Under the pieces are notes generated by a model. The model was given only the letters and a program-made list of their open reading frames with translations. It made no database searches and had not been told where the DNA came from. Source: Rhipicephalus microplus (lineage: Eukaryota; Arthropoda; Arachnida; Ixodida; Ixodidae). Taken from it: DNA of 64,000 nucleotides. Shown one piece after another: positions 12,062-20,225 of the stretch (the first letter of the stretch is position 1; each line of letters opens with the position of its first letter). The stretch lies in contig NC_134707.1 in assembly GCF_043290135.1 (NCBI RefSeq), positions 71,291,906 to 71,355,905 of the forward strand. The letters are read 5' to 3'. A program made the translations under genes and the position numbers.

Positions 12062-12660
12062 GGGGGCGAAGCTTCTTATGCCGCGGATTATGCGTTCGCG
12101 ACGTATATAGTAGTTGCAGTCGTTGTTGTAGTAGTAGGTAAGCGCCTCTTGTTGAGTCCCTGGAATTTGTGATGGGTGGCGGTACATATATATGATGAAT
12201 TTATGATGAAAAGATGCGAGATGGCGGTACATAAATTGTTCACTAGATGGACGGACGCATGCAAGCATGGACAGGCAGACAAGCAGGCAGGCAGACAGAC
12301 AGACAGAAAGATGCACGTACGGACACAATTATGAATGCATGGATAGATGGATGGACGTATGGACACACGGATGTATGGATGGATCAACGGAAGCACAGGT
12401 GGACGTACGCACGGATGAACGGACGCATTGATGGACGCATGGACAAGGTGGACGCACAAACGCTTAGACACACAGACGCACGGACGAACGGACGGATAGA
12501 TGGACGCACTCCCGGATGAACGCACGGACGGACACATGCTTGAACGCACGAATACATGCAGGAATGGACGCACGGATTGACGCATGAACCGATTGAATCA
12601 AGAACTAACGGACGGACGGACGCAAGCGCGGTTGGTGGACGGACGCTTCGCCCCACTCTT
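12062..12660 (+). repeat. Minisatellite module: stem-loop, then GGAC-rich degenerate repeats
   Basis: Starts with a wobble stem-loop GGGGGC-GAA-GCTTCT at 12062-12076. From 12245 to about 12650 it consists of degenerate 4-12 bp repeats of GGACGGACGCA, GGATGGATGG and GGCAGACA type. Long frames on both strands here (90-165 codons, rich in Cys-Val-His-Pro on minus) are artefacts of the repeat. Confidence 0.8.
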
Positions 12661-12692
12661 AGGTATTCAGTCCATGGATATGATGTCGTTTT

Positions 12693-12707
12693 AGATGCGG
12701 AGCATCT
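12693..12707 (+). repeat. Stem-loop AGATGC-GGA-GCATCT
   Basis: Perfect 6-bp stem with GGA loop followed by TTATA. Same architecture as the stem-loops at 10535 and 12062. It separates the minisatellite from the promoter-like module. Confidence 0.5.
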
Positions 12708-12984
12708 TATACTCGCGCCTTGTAGTGCGCCGTCCGCACCGCTTCTCGAACATTCGACAGCTGACGCGCGCGCATGCGCCGTCGCGCCGTCGCCCACTCT
12801 TCCACCATCTGTGCATCCCTTCCTCCTATACACAACGCGCGCGCTTCACTCCTCCACCATCTGTGCACCCTTCCTCCTCTACACACCGCGTTCGACATCT
12901 ACAATTCTCCTGATTCTCCAGTGGACGCGCATGTGGCGTCGCGCTTCGAGAACATTCAACAGCTGACAGTGCATGCGCCGTCGT

Positions 12985-13030
12985 GCTGTATAATATACTC
13001 AAGGTCGGCGCTCGCTCGCTCAGTTGCCGC
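12985..13030 (+). promoter_or_regulatory. Candidate core promoter (TATA box plus initiator)
   Basis: TATAATATA at 12989-12997 lies 33 bp upstream of the A in TCAGTT (13022), which fits the spacing between an arthropod TATA box and an Inr element. The downstream leader is GC-rich and leads to an ATG at 13078. This is inference from spacing and motif only. It may be the promoter of a repeat family rather than of a host gene. Confidence 0.4.
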
Positions 13031-13077
13031 TCGTCGGTTGGTTTGTACGGCGCGTCGACGCCCAAGGTCGCGGTGAA

Positions 13078-13164
13078 ATGAATTCCAACGAATCCACAAA
13101 CACAATGATCGACGTCCCTTCGACCAGCGCCGCCCTTTCGCATACGTGTGTACGTGTTCACTGA
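13078..13164 (+). CDS. Short ORF (28 codons) downstream of the promoter-like site
   Basis: Begins MNSNESTNTM and ends VRVH before a TGA at 13162. It sits 56 bp downstream of the candidate initiator and just before the 61-bp tandem repeat, which contains two GTAAGT words (13215 and 13276 regions) that could be splice donors if the stop were read differently in other copies. I do not recognise the product. It could be the 5' exon of a repeat-encoded or multi-copy gene, or fortuitous. Confidence 0.25.
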   Translation: MNSNESTNTMIDVPSTSAALSHTCVRVH

Positions 13165-13310
13165 TTTAACACCCCCTCCTACAACCACGTTAACCAATTT
13201 AGCCATCGACCCAAGTAAGTCGCAATTTAACACCCCATTTCACAACCACGTTAACCAATTTAGCCATCGACCCAAGTAAGTCGCACTTTAACACCCCGTT
13301 AACCAATTAT
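13164..13310 (+). repeat. 61-bp tandem repeat, about 2.4 copies
   Basis: CAACCACGTTAACCAATTTA starts at 13182 and 13243, followed each time by GCCATCGACCCAAGTAAGTC. A third partial copy ends near 13308. The first two units are nearly identical over about 45 bp. Confidence 0.9.
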
Positions 13311-13692
13311 ATGGTCCGCATCCTCCTCAGTGTTCCCCCGAGGGAAGCTGCGGGCAATTTTTTTCTCCGACACCGCCATCTTGAGAGCCAGCTCCGCTTC
13401 GTGTTGTCGAGCACTTAAATCGCGCACTGCCTGCTCGCGAAGTACACAGGCCTGGCACTCTCCACCTGCTTCTGCGGAGAGCCTGCACCCTCCTTCTGCC
13501 CGAATGAACCAAGAACCCCTTGCTGCCTTCGGTAGCACTCCTCGGGTTGACTCGTCGACCTTCCTTTGGAGCTTGCTGGGTTGCCGTGTCATTGGCCCCT
13601 GAAGTTTCTGTGGTCAATCCTGAGTGTTCAAATTTTCTTTTGTGTTGTTGATGTAGCGTCATAGTGCCGATGTTCCGCATCATTGTCTTCAC
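13299..13692 (-). pseudogene. Unrecognised ORF pair with coiled-coil-like end
   Basis: Two overlapping minus frames (13299-13592, 97 codons and 13327-13692, 121 codons) look like one chain broken by a frameshift. The shorter ends with an alternating charged and alanine-leucine stretch, EQAVRDLSARQHEAELALK, that could form a coiled coil. I do not recognise a family, and no domain, splice site or neighbour decides whether it is real. It may be the C-terminus of a transposon-borne DNA-binding protein, but that is a guess. Confidence 0.2.
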
Positions 13693-14111
13693 CCAGATTC
13701 TGTCTGCACGTGCACATGCCTGTCTTCTGACTTTAGGTGATGCGCACTTTTCCTAAGCACTCGCATAACGTGGGCGCTGCACTCATAACGACTTGTTAAA
13801 CACAAAATCAATACCTGCAATTAACAACCGTTCAATTTACAACCTTGTCCAAAGCCTCGATGTCTTGTTTGTAAAGTGATGCGAGAGACAAACAAGGCAC
13901 CCAGCACACAATCCAAGTTTTAAATGAACTTACGGTAAAATGTAACATGCGATTTTTCTATTGTGGCATATCTACTTGAATTCACATTGTGCGGCATTAA
14001 ATACATCGTTAAAACCCTTGGGATTTGCTTCAGTAGTCACAGAGGCCACGCAAAATTAGCCCCAAATCTACCTATGACAGGCCGGGTACACTTGCATCAA
14101 GTGAGCACATT

Positions 14112-14113
<2 letters not shown>

Positions 14114-14162
<49 letters not shown>
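14114..14162. repeat. (AT)n microsatellite, left border of LTR element 1
   Basis: About 49 bp of pure AT repeat directly abutting the TGTGACG start of the LTR at 14163. Confidence 0.97.
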
Positions 14163-14165
<3 letters not shown>

Positions 14166-15720
14166 GACGACGGAGACTGAAACTGGCACTCTGGCACAGA
14201 CGCGCGTGCTAGGCGAGTGAGGAAGAAGAAGCAGAATAAGAAAAGCTGGCCCAGGATCGGGTGTTGTCTCTTGTTCTCCCTCTCGCTCATTACAATGGCG
14301 CAGTTGACAGGTATGTGGCCATAGAAATGGTATGTGGCAAGAAATGGTATGTGGCCATAGACCGTCTTCGGGAAGGGGAAGGTGCAGCGGTGTGGCACCG
14401 GTAGGAAGGTTGGAAGCAGCAGTCATGGGCGGAGTGGAGCGTCAAACTCATAGCTGCTGTCGGTCCGATTCCCGGTGCCATGTAACTCGACCTTCTCTCA
14501 GGACGGAACTCGGAAAAAGCCCGACCTAGAGGATGCAATTCGAGCCGCTACCATCCTGTCATCTCTCGGTGACCAAGATGCAACGAACAATCACGTTCGT
14601 GTAACTCTGCCTTGCACAGGCATTTCTGCTGTCGTATTTAGAGCTCCTGAGGAGCACCGGCCCGACGGCGCAGCTGTGTCCGGCGGGTCCCTGATGGCAA
14701 GCTTTGCGCAACGCTCCGCAAGAGGCCCCAACGCAGGTCGTCCGGTCGACTTAGAGGCACCGGCCCCCATCCTACTGAACATTCTACCACCTAATGAGAC
14801 AGGTCTTTCCGCTGAGTCTAATAACATCCCATCTGACCAGACGGAAGAGGATATGCGTGCGATGCATGCACTGCCTGAATCGGTAGAGTCTCCGATTTTC
14901 GAACGGCCTCCGTCGAGGATCTCCCGCCAGTACGCAGCGTGGCTTGAAGAATTGCTGACTTTACAGCGCCCGGAAGCCCCATAGCGACAACGCTGCGCAA
15001 GTCACGGACTACGCAAGTCACGGTGCAGGAGCCACGCCACAGAAATTGCGCAGACGGCTGCATAATATGCTACTCGTTTCGTTGCCAGATCCATCATTTC
15101 CTTCCGTTTTCTAAAATGTGGTGGGACAAAGGGAAGCGTTCTGTGATCAACCTGCGACCATGCGATCCAGCCGGGGCCGCCCACCAGGACTATCTCCAAG
15201 AAAACCACACCACCGCGGGAAACTTCTACCACGAGAATGCCTGCTCGGTCCATCAAAGGAAAACCGGAGTCGAACTACTTTCTCTGAAAAGTCGCAGCGT
15301 GGCCGAGGCTGTAGACTGCCACGCGACAGTCAATGTCGTCCCGCGGAGTCATCAACAAAGGGACCAACCAGGACCCAGTCCCCACCACGACATGGCGAAC
15401 GACCCGGGCGACATAGCCAGTGTCGGCCGCCGGAGCCAATTTCGACAAACTTCCAGCGTGGTCTGGGCCGACCACGACATTGCAGCCAACCCCGCCCACC
15501 TGAAGCAATGTCAACTGCTGCAGCTAGCCTCACACACATGAACATTGTCGTGTGGCCCATCGACAATACTTGCAGTCATGGCCGAGTGTGACGATGAAGA
15601 CCGAAACTGGCACACTCTGGCACAGACGCGCATGCTAGGCGAGCGAGGAAGAAGATGCAGAATAAGAACAGCTGGCCCAGGATCGGGTGTTGTCTCTTGT
15701 TCTCTGTCTCACTCATTACA
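14163..15720 (+). mobile_element. LTR element 1, short and non-autonomous
   Basis: Direct repeats of 132 bp (14163-14294) and 134 bp (15587-15720) begin TGTGACG and end CATTACA. They differ at roughly a dozen positions including a 2-bp indel (about 90 percent identical by eye). One base after the left LTR is TGGCGCAGTTGACAGG, a plausible tRNA primer-binding site because it starts with TGG. The internal 1.3 kb has no gag or pol. I see no clear polypurine tract before the right LTR. Both sides are (AT)n, so the target duplication cannot be delimited. Size and content resemble TRIM/LARD-type parasites. Confidence 0.8.
14475..14984 (+). CDS. Unrecognised ORF inside LTR element 1 (169 codons)
   Basis: Longest frame of the element interior. 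Proline, alanine and glutamate rich, without a zinc knuckle, protease or other retroelement motif. It ends SRQYAAWLEELLTLQRPEAP. A second frame (15118-15591, 157 codons) is arginine-proline-serine rich and runs into the right LTR, so it looks compositional. Possible remnant of a captured or gag-derived sequence. Function unknown. Confidence 0.25.
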   Translation: MPCNSTFSQDGTRKKPDLEDAIRAATILSSLGDQDATNNHVRVTLPCTGISAVVFRAPEEHRPDGAAVSGGSLMASFAQRSARGPNAGRPVDLEAPAPILLNILPPNETGLSAESNNIPSDQTEEDMRAMHALPESVESPIFERPPSRISRQYAAWLEELLTLQRPEAP

Positions 15721-15739
15721 ATATATATATATATATATA
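15721..15739. repeat. (AT)n spacer between LTR elements 1 and 2
   Basis: 19 bp of AT repeat is all that separates the right LTR of element 1 from the left LTR of element 2. Confidence 0.97.
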
Positions 15740-15842
15740 TGTGATGAACCACACGAGAACGGTGTGGTGGAATGGTAGAGAAGGAGGAAGACGAAGACAA
15801 ATAAATGGTTCATCGTACAGCCATCACGCCTCCTGCGTCACA
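15740..15842 (+). repeat. 5' LTR of gypsy element 2
   Basis: TGTGATGAACC to GCGTCACA, 103 bp, identical to 19569-19671. It contains CAAATAAATGG with an AATAAA polyadenylation word. No obvious TATA box within it, though the flanking (AT)n could serve. Confidence 0.95.
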
Positions 15843-15873
15843 CTAGTCGACAGGATCTACCGTGCCCTTCATC

Positions 15874-16602
15874 ATGGCCACATCCAAGAAAGTCATCAAC
15901 ATCCCGAAGTACTCTGGAGCATCTACGGACGTCCCCTTTGACAAGTGGCTCCGACTCTTTGAGGTGAGGACTGCGGCCGCAGCATGGACGGAGCGAGACA
16001 AGCTGTGCTACTTCTCCGATTACCTTGAAGGTGAGGCTTTCCGATGGTTTCTCACCGAGGTTTTCGACACAGACGCGTCTTGGGAGAGCTTATGTGAACG
16101 CATGAAGGGACGCTTTACGAGCGGCGTCGCGGATCCTTTTCGCCAATTCATTCATTGCCGGTTGCGAACAGGCCAGAGCTTGCAGGAATACTATAATGAA
16201 AAAATGTCTCTCGGACGCCTCGCCGACTTAAAAGACACACACCTTATATCAGGGCTCATCGACGGCCTTCCTGCGCATATGGAGATGGCGCTTGCTGGGC
16301 TTACCTCGTCTACACCAGAGGCATGGCTTACAGCTGCACTTCGTGTAGAGTCAACCATGCAGAGAATGAAGTTACATCGCTTTCCACCAGCTCGGAATAC
16401 ACAGATTAACGTAACAAGTGACAGAACTAGTCAGCGTCCACGTAATTCCCCGGTACGAACACCCGTGCGTGAGTGCAAACACTGCGCGATGGATGGCTTA
16501 CCCCGACAGGTGCACTGGCATAATGAATGCCCACGACGCGCAAGCGTTTCCGCCCTCTCCACCAACCAGGGAAACGAGGAGGGCGACCCAGAGTTCATGT
16601 AA
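15874..16602 (+). CDS. gag: Gag-like protein of gypsy element 2
   Basis: Capsid-type structural protein, 242 codons from the ATG at 15874 (ATCATGG, good eukaryotic context). The frame is open a few codons further upstream without an ATG. The N-terminus has INIPKYSG, then WLRLFEVRTAAAAWTERDKL and DYLEGEAFRWFL, the tryptophan- and aromatic-rich pattern of Ty3/gypsy capsids. Elements 3 and 4 share this region. The C-terminus has HCAMDGLPRQVHWHNEC, which resembles a modified zinc knuckle but not the canonical CCHC spacing. It ends 76 bp into the pol frame, with a -1 slippery site in the overlap. It should assemble virus-like particles that package the element RNA. Confidence 0.88.
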   Translation: MATSKKVINIPKYSGASTDVPFDKWLRLFEVRTAAAAWTERDKLCYFSDYLEGEAFRWFLTEVFDTDASWESLCERMKGRFTSGVADPFRQFIHCRLRTGQSLQEYYNEKMSLGRLADLKDTHLISGLIDGLPAHMEMALAGLTSSTPEAWLTAALRVESTMQRMKLHRFPPARNTQINVTSDRTSQRPRNSPVRTPVRECKHCAMDGLPRQVHWHNECPRRASVSALSTNQGNEEGDPEFM

Positions 16603-19600
16603 TTCAGTTTGATGCCCTCATTAACGGGTACCCTGTCAGCGCTACACTTGATACCGGAGCTACAATTACCTGTATCAACGAAGCAGTGCTGAAGGCACTT
16701 CACCTGCAAATAATGAGGAATTCATGCATCTCAGTTCAACAAGTCACATCATCTACCAAAACTTTGGGTCGCGTTAATCTAAAGGTACAGATAGGAAAAG
16801 TGACAAGAGAAATTCAGGCTCATGTTCTACAAGGCATGAAGAGCAACTTACTTCTTGGCTTGGATAGTGCTTGCCTCTTTAACTTGTCGCTGGACCTTGA
16901 CACTATGACTCTACGCCAAGGGAAAGACATCCTCCATTCTCGTACACAGAACCAAACCACGGTTAACAAGGGCGCGTCTTTGCAAGGTGTTGAAGTTTGT
17001 GATGTACTGCATCTAAATAAAACTCAACAGTTGGCATTGAAGCAGCTTATCCACAAGTATGATGACATTTTTTCAAAGTCACAGACAGACATTGGTTGCA
17101 TCAACGGCGAAATGCATCGCATTCATCTCAACAACAATGTTCCCATTCGTAGAGCTCCCTATCGATGCTCCGAAACTGACAGCGTTGAAATGGACAGACA
17201 GATCAATGAGCTTCTCAAGCAAGGTGTCATACGACTATCTACCTCCCCATACGCTGCGCCAGCACTTATGGCAGAGAAAAAAGGGGAAGGACGCACGCGC
17301 TTCTGCATCGACTACCGCAAGCTCAACGAATTGACGGTGCCTGATTATCAGCCCATCCCTCGCATCGATGACGTTCTCGATTCTCTGGGGAAATCTACGT
17401 ACTTTTCGACATTAGACATAACGTCAGGTTACTGGCACGTGAAGATTCACCCTGATGACATTCCGAAAACGGCGTTTGTCACACGTACCGGTCACTACGA
17501 GTGGCTCGTCATGCCTTTTGGCCTTCGGAATGCTCCGGCCACCTTCGAACGGGCTGTCAAATTCGTATTAGCAAAACACCGTTTGCAGAACGTCACGAAT
17601 TACTTCGATGACATTGTTGTCTACTCTGACACGTTTCCAGACCATCTGAGGCATCTGGAGGGCGTTTTGAAAGCTTTCAAAAGCGAAGGCGTCAAGCTGA
17701 AATTAAAGAAATGTCAATTCGCTCGAACCTCCATTGAGTACCTGGGACACAAGGTTTCGCATGGCACCGTCACTCCAAAGCAAAGCAACGTGGACGCAAT
17801 CTTACGGTTCCCGACACCATCACGCCCTAAAGAGTTGCAGCGTTTTCTCGGCACTGTCAATGTTTACCGGCGATACATCGACCACTTCAGTCAAATCGCT
17901 CACCCACTGACGCGCCTGCTCAGCAAAGACGCCACCTGGAACTGGGATGCGGAGTGTGAACTGGCTTTCACTCAGCTCAAGAAATGCGTGACGGAAGAGC
18001 CAATCCTTAACATCTACGATGCCACTAAGCCTTGTGTGCTATACTGCGATGCATCCAACAGAGGTATCGGCGCCGTCTTGAAGCAGGCTGATGATGAAGG
18101 TAGAGAGCACCCAATCGCATACCATTCACGGAAGTTACTAAAACACGAAATTAATTACGCCATCACAGAACTCGAATGTTTGGCAATTATTGACGCCATC
18201 GATAAATGGCACTGCTATCTACACGGGAAACCTTTCACTGTGATCACAGATCACGCAGCGTTGCAGTGGCTTAAAAGCATCAAGAATCCCCGAGGCCGAC
18301 TTTTCCGGTGGTCCTTGAAACTCTCCATGTACGACGTTAACATCAAACACCAAAAGGGCATCGACAACATTGAAGCTGATGCACTATCCCGAAGCCCGGT
18401 AGTTCAACTCCTATCTGCTGAGCAACTGCGAGAGCATCACAACGACAAACCACCCGGAAAGCATACCATTGAGAACGGACTGAGTATAGTGACACGCAGG
18501 GGAATACGAAAAGTCTATGTGCCTTTTGCCCTCCGGTCTTATCTTCTCCAAAAAGCTCACGACGCTTTCGGTCATGTCGGGGTAAAGAAGACGCTGCGGC
18601 TTCTCTCTCCACAGTACTATTGGCCCGACATCATCACCGACGTGAGCGAGTACATACGCCACTGCGATACCTGCCAGCGCTGCAAGAAACCGAAGAACAA
18701 ACGATTTGGTTCCTTGGAGTCTTTGCCACCAGCGGAACAACCGTTTGATCTTCTGGCCATGGACACTATCGGAGGTTTTGGCAACTACGGCTCATCCAAA
18801 AGATTCATTCACTTAGCCGTTGATCATGCCACCCGCTATGTCTGGGCTTTCGCACACAAGAATGAGACTTGCGACGCGTACATCTCTTGCCTGAAGAGTA
18901 TCTTCGCTGCTGGAAAGCCGCGGAAGTTCCTTTCCGACCGCGGCACAGGATTCACTGCCGGCAAATTTAAGCAGTTCCTCAAGCACAACAATATTCATCA
19001 GCTTTTAACAAGCTCACAACGCCCGCAGTGTAATGGCCTAAACGAGCGCACTAATCAGACGATCGTTACTCGCCTCCGATGCAAGATCAACGATGAACCC
19101 CGAAAACCGTGGCCACGTCTCCTCTCGGACGTTGTCGACGAGTACAATAGAACGCCTCACGAAGTCACAGGCTACCCACCCTGCTTTCTTATGTATGGCA
19201 CACCATCGTATCCCTATCTTCTTCCAGGCGTTACCGAAAATCTGCAGGAAGCTCGTACAAACGCAGTCCGCAATTCAGTAGCATATCACGAGAAAAACAA
19301 GATCATATATGACAAGAAGTTCCTTCCATTAGAGCTTCAAGTGGGAGACTTTGTTCTATATGAAACACCCTGGCACCCGAACCACGGCAAACTCAGCGCA
19401 ATAATGGAAGGACCCTATAAGATCATACGCAAGATTTCGGCAGTTAACTACGAGATCGACCGCAGCGTGGCTCCACTCGGTCGCCAGACTGACATCGTTC
19501 ATGTCGGGAGACTTAAACGATATCATCCGCCCCTGCACCTACGTCTCTCTCGGGGGAGGGGGGAAGCGTGTGATGAACCACACGAGAACGGTGTGGTGGA

Positions 19601-19607
19601 ATGGTAG
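16527..19607 (+). CDS. pol: Pol polyprotein (protease, RT, RNase H, integrase) of gypsy element 2
   Basis: Open frame of 1026 codons, one frame behind gag, probably made as a Gag-Pol fusion by -1 frameshifting. Protease: LDTGAT, with DTG at residues 42-44. RT: FCIDYRKLNE, STLDITSGYWHVKIHPDD (motif A), MPFGLRNAPATFERAV (motif B) and YFDDIVVYS (catalytic box near 358-361). RNase H: YCDASNRGIGAVL near 505 and TELECLAI. Integrase: HDAFGHVG and CDTCQRC form the HHCC zinc domain near 678-716. The catalytic triad is AMDT near 744, SDRG near 804 and NERT near 839, with exactly 35 residues between the last D and the E. The chain reads through the polypurine tract and stops in the 3' LTR. No catalytic residue is missing. 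Confidence 0.95.
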   Translation: MPTTRKRFRPLHQPGKRGGRPRVHVIQFDALINGYPVSATLDTGATITCINEAVLKALHLQIMRNSCISVQQVTSSTKTLGRVNLKVQIGKVTREIQAHVLQGMKSNLLLGLDSACLFNLSLDLDTMTLRQGKDILHSRTQNQTTVNKGASLQGVEVCDVLHLNKTQQLALKQLIHKYDDIFSKSQTDIGCINGEMHRIHLNNNVPIRRAPYRCSETDSVEMDRQINELLKQGVIRLSTSPYAAPALMAEKKGEGRTRFCIDYRKLNELTVPDYQPIPRIDDVLDSLGKSTYFSTLDITSGYWHVKIHPDDIPKTAFVTRTGHYEWLVMPFGLRNAPATFERAVKFVLAKHRLQNVTNYFDDIVVYSDTFPDHLRHLEGVLKAFKSEGVKLKLKKCQFARTSIEYLGHKVSHGTVTPKQSNVDAILRFPTPSRPKELQRFLGTVNVYRRYIDHFSQIAHPLTRLLSKDATWNWDAECELAFTQLKKCVTEEPILNIYDATKPCVLYCDASNRGIGAVLKQADDEGREHPIAYHSRKLLKHEINYAITELECLAIIDAIDKWHCYLHGKPFTVITDHAALQWLKSIKNPRGRLFRWSLKLSMYDVNIKHQKGIDNIEADALSRSPVVQLLSAEQLREHHNDKPPGKHTIENGLSIVTRRGIRKVYVPFALRSYLLQKAHDAFGHVGVKKTLRLLSPQYYWPDIITDVSEYIRHCDTCQRCKKPKNKRFGSLESLPPAEQPFDLLAMDTIGGFGNYGSSKRFIHLAVDHATRYVWAFAHKNETCDAYISCLKSIFAAGKPRKFLSDRGTGFTAGKFKQFLKHNNIHQLLTSSQRPQCNGLNERTNQTIVTRLRCKINDEPRKPWPRLLSDVVDEYNRTPHEVTGYPPCFLMYGTPSYPYLLPGVTENLQEARTNAVRNSVAYHEKNKIIYDKKFLPLELQVGDFVLYETPWHPNHGKLSAIMEGPYKIIRKISAVNYEIDRSVAPLGRQTDIVHVGRLKRYHPPLHLRLSRGRGEACDEPHENGVVEW
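16569..16575 (+). promoter_or_regulatory. -1 ribosomal frameshift heptamer G GGA AAC
   Basis: Fits X XXY YYZ exactly in the gag reading phase (CAG GGA AAC) and lies inside the gag/pol overlap, 25 bp before the gag stop at 16600. A -1 shift here enters pol upstream of the protease. The same heptamer type is a known retroviral slippery site. I could not fold the downstream RNA. Confidence 0.7.
19549..19566 (+). other. Polypurine tract of gypsy element 2
   Basis: GGGGGAGGGGGGAAG lies immediately upstream of the 3' LTR start (TGTGATG at 19569), the expected place and composition for plus-strand priming. It lies inside the end of the pol frame. Confidence 0.85.
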
Positions 19608-19667
19608 AGAAGGAGGAAGACGAAGACAAATAAATGGTTCATCGTACAGCCATCACGCCTCCTGCGT

Positions 19668-19671
<4 letters not shown>
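19569..19671 (+). repeat. 3' LTR of gypsy element 2
   Basis: 103 bp, identical to the 5' LTR at 15740-15842. Its last base abuts an (AT)n tract. Confidence 0.95.

Positions 19672-19762
<91 letters not shown>
19672..19762. repeat. (AT)n microsatellite, about 90 bp
   Basis: Pure AT repeat between the gypsy 3' LTR and an inverted Ruka SINE. Frames of repeated Y-I residues over it are artefacts. Confidence 0.97.
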
Positions 19763-19763
<1 letters not shown>

Positions 19764-20005
19764 GATTGATTGATTTGTGGGGTTTAACGTCCCAAAACCA
19801 CCATATGATTATGAGAGACGCCGTAGTGGAGGGCTCCGGCAATTTTGACCACCAGGGGTACTTTAACGTGCACCCAAATCTCAGCACACGGGCCTACGAC
19901 ATTTCCGCCTCCATCGGAAATGCAGCCGCCGCCGCCGGGATTCGAACCCGTGCCCCTGCGGGTCAGCAGCTGAGTACCTTAGCCACTAGACCACCGCGGC
20001 GGGGC
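19763..20005 (-). mobile_element. Ruka-like tRNA-derived SINE, near full length
   Basis: Minus strand: starts at 20005 with GCCCCGCCGCGGTGGTCTAG and contains an A-box-like TAGTGGCTAAGG and a B box GGGTTCGAATCC. The tail is GGGACGTTAAACCCC...CAATCAATCA. Bordered by (AT)n on both sides (19672-19762, 20007-20028). The tRNA-like head is a SINE promoter, not a functional tRNA gene. Confidence 0.93.
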
Positions 20006-20071
20006 TATATATATATATATATATATAAACTGAAAAAGTTCTTTCAATGGGCCTAACGTACTTGGGAACAG

Positions 20072-20181
20072 AAGAAACACAACTTAGTGGTTGTCTCAGT
20101 TTCATTAACAACGGTTTCAAATGGTCCACCGGTCAAAACCCTTGGTGATAAAAATAAAAGAACCACTGGGTTGTGTTTCTT
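20072..20181. repeat. Inverted-repeat module, 21-bp arms
   Basis: AAGAAACACAAC-TT-AGTGGTT at 20072-20092 is repeated inverted at 20161-20181 (arms differ only at the two central bases). The 110-bp module and its flanks are again between two (AT)n tracts (20007-20028, 20190-20223). Confidence 0.7.
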
Positions 20182-20184
20182 AAC

Positions 20185-20223
<39 letters not shown>

Positions 20224-20225
<2 letters not shown>

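Larger units (their letters stand above)
15740..19671 (+). mobile_element. Intact Ty3/gypsy LTR retrotransposon with 103-bp LTRs
   Basis: Complete element of 3932 bp: LTR 15740-15842, gag, overlapping pol, polypurine tract near 19549-19566, LTR 19569-19671. I compared the two LTRs base by base and found them identical, so insertion is recent. Domain order protease, RT, RNase H, integrase is the Ty3/gypsy (Metaviridae) order. There is no env frame. LTRs of 103 bp are unusually short for this group. Both outer borders are (AT)n. The sequence after the left LTR does not start with TGG. It has AGTCGACAGGAT, as do elements 3 and 4. All frames are open, so it may still be mobile. Confidence 0.93.

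Noticed and set aside
12088..12833. 149-165 codon minus frames rich in Cys, Val, His and Pro
   Set aside because: Open only because of the degenerate GGAC-type minisatellite. No family motif.
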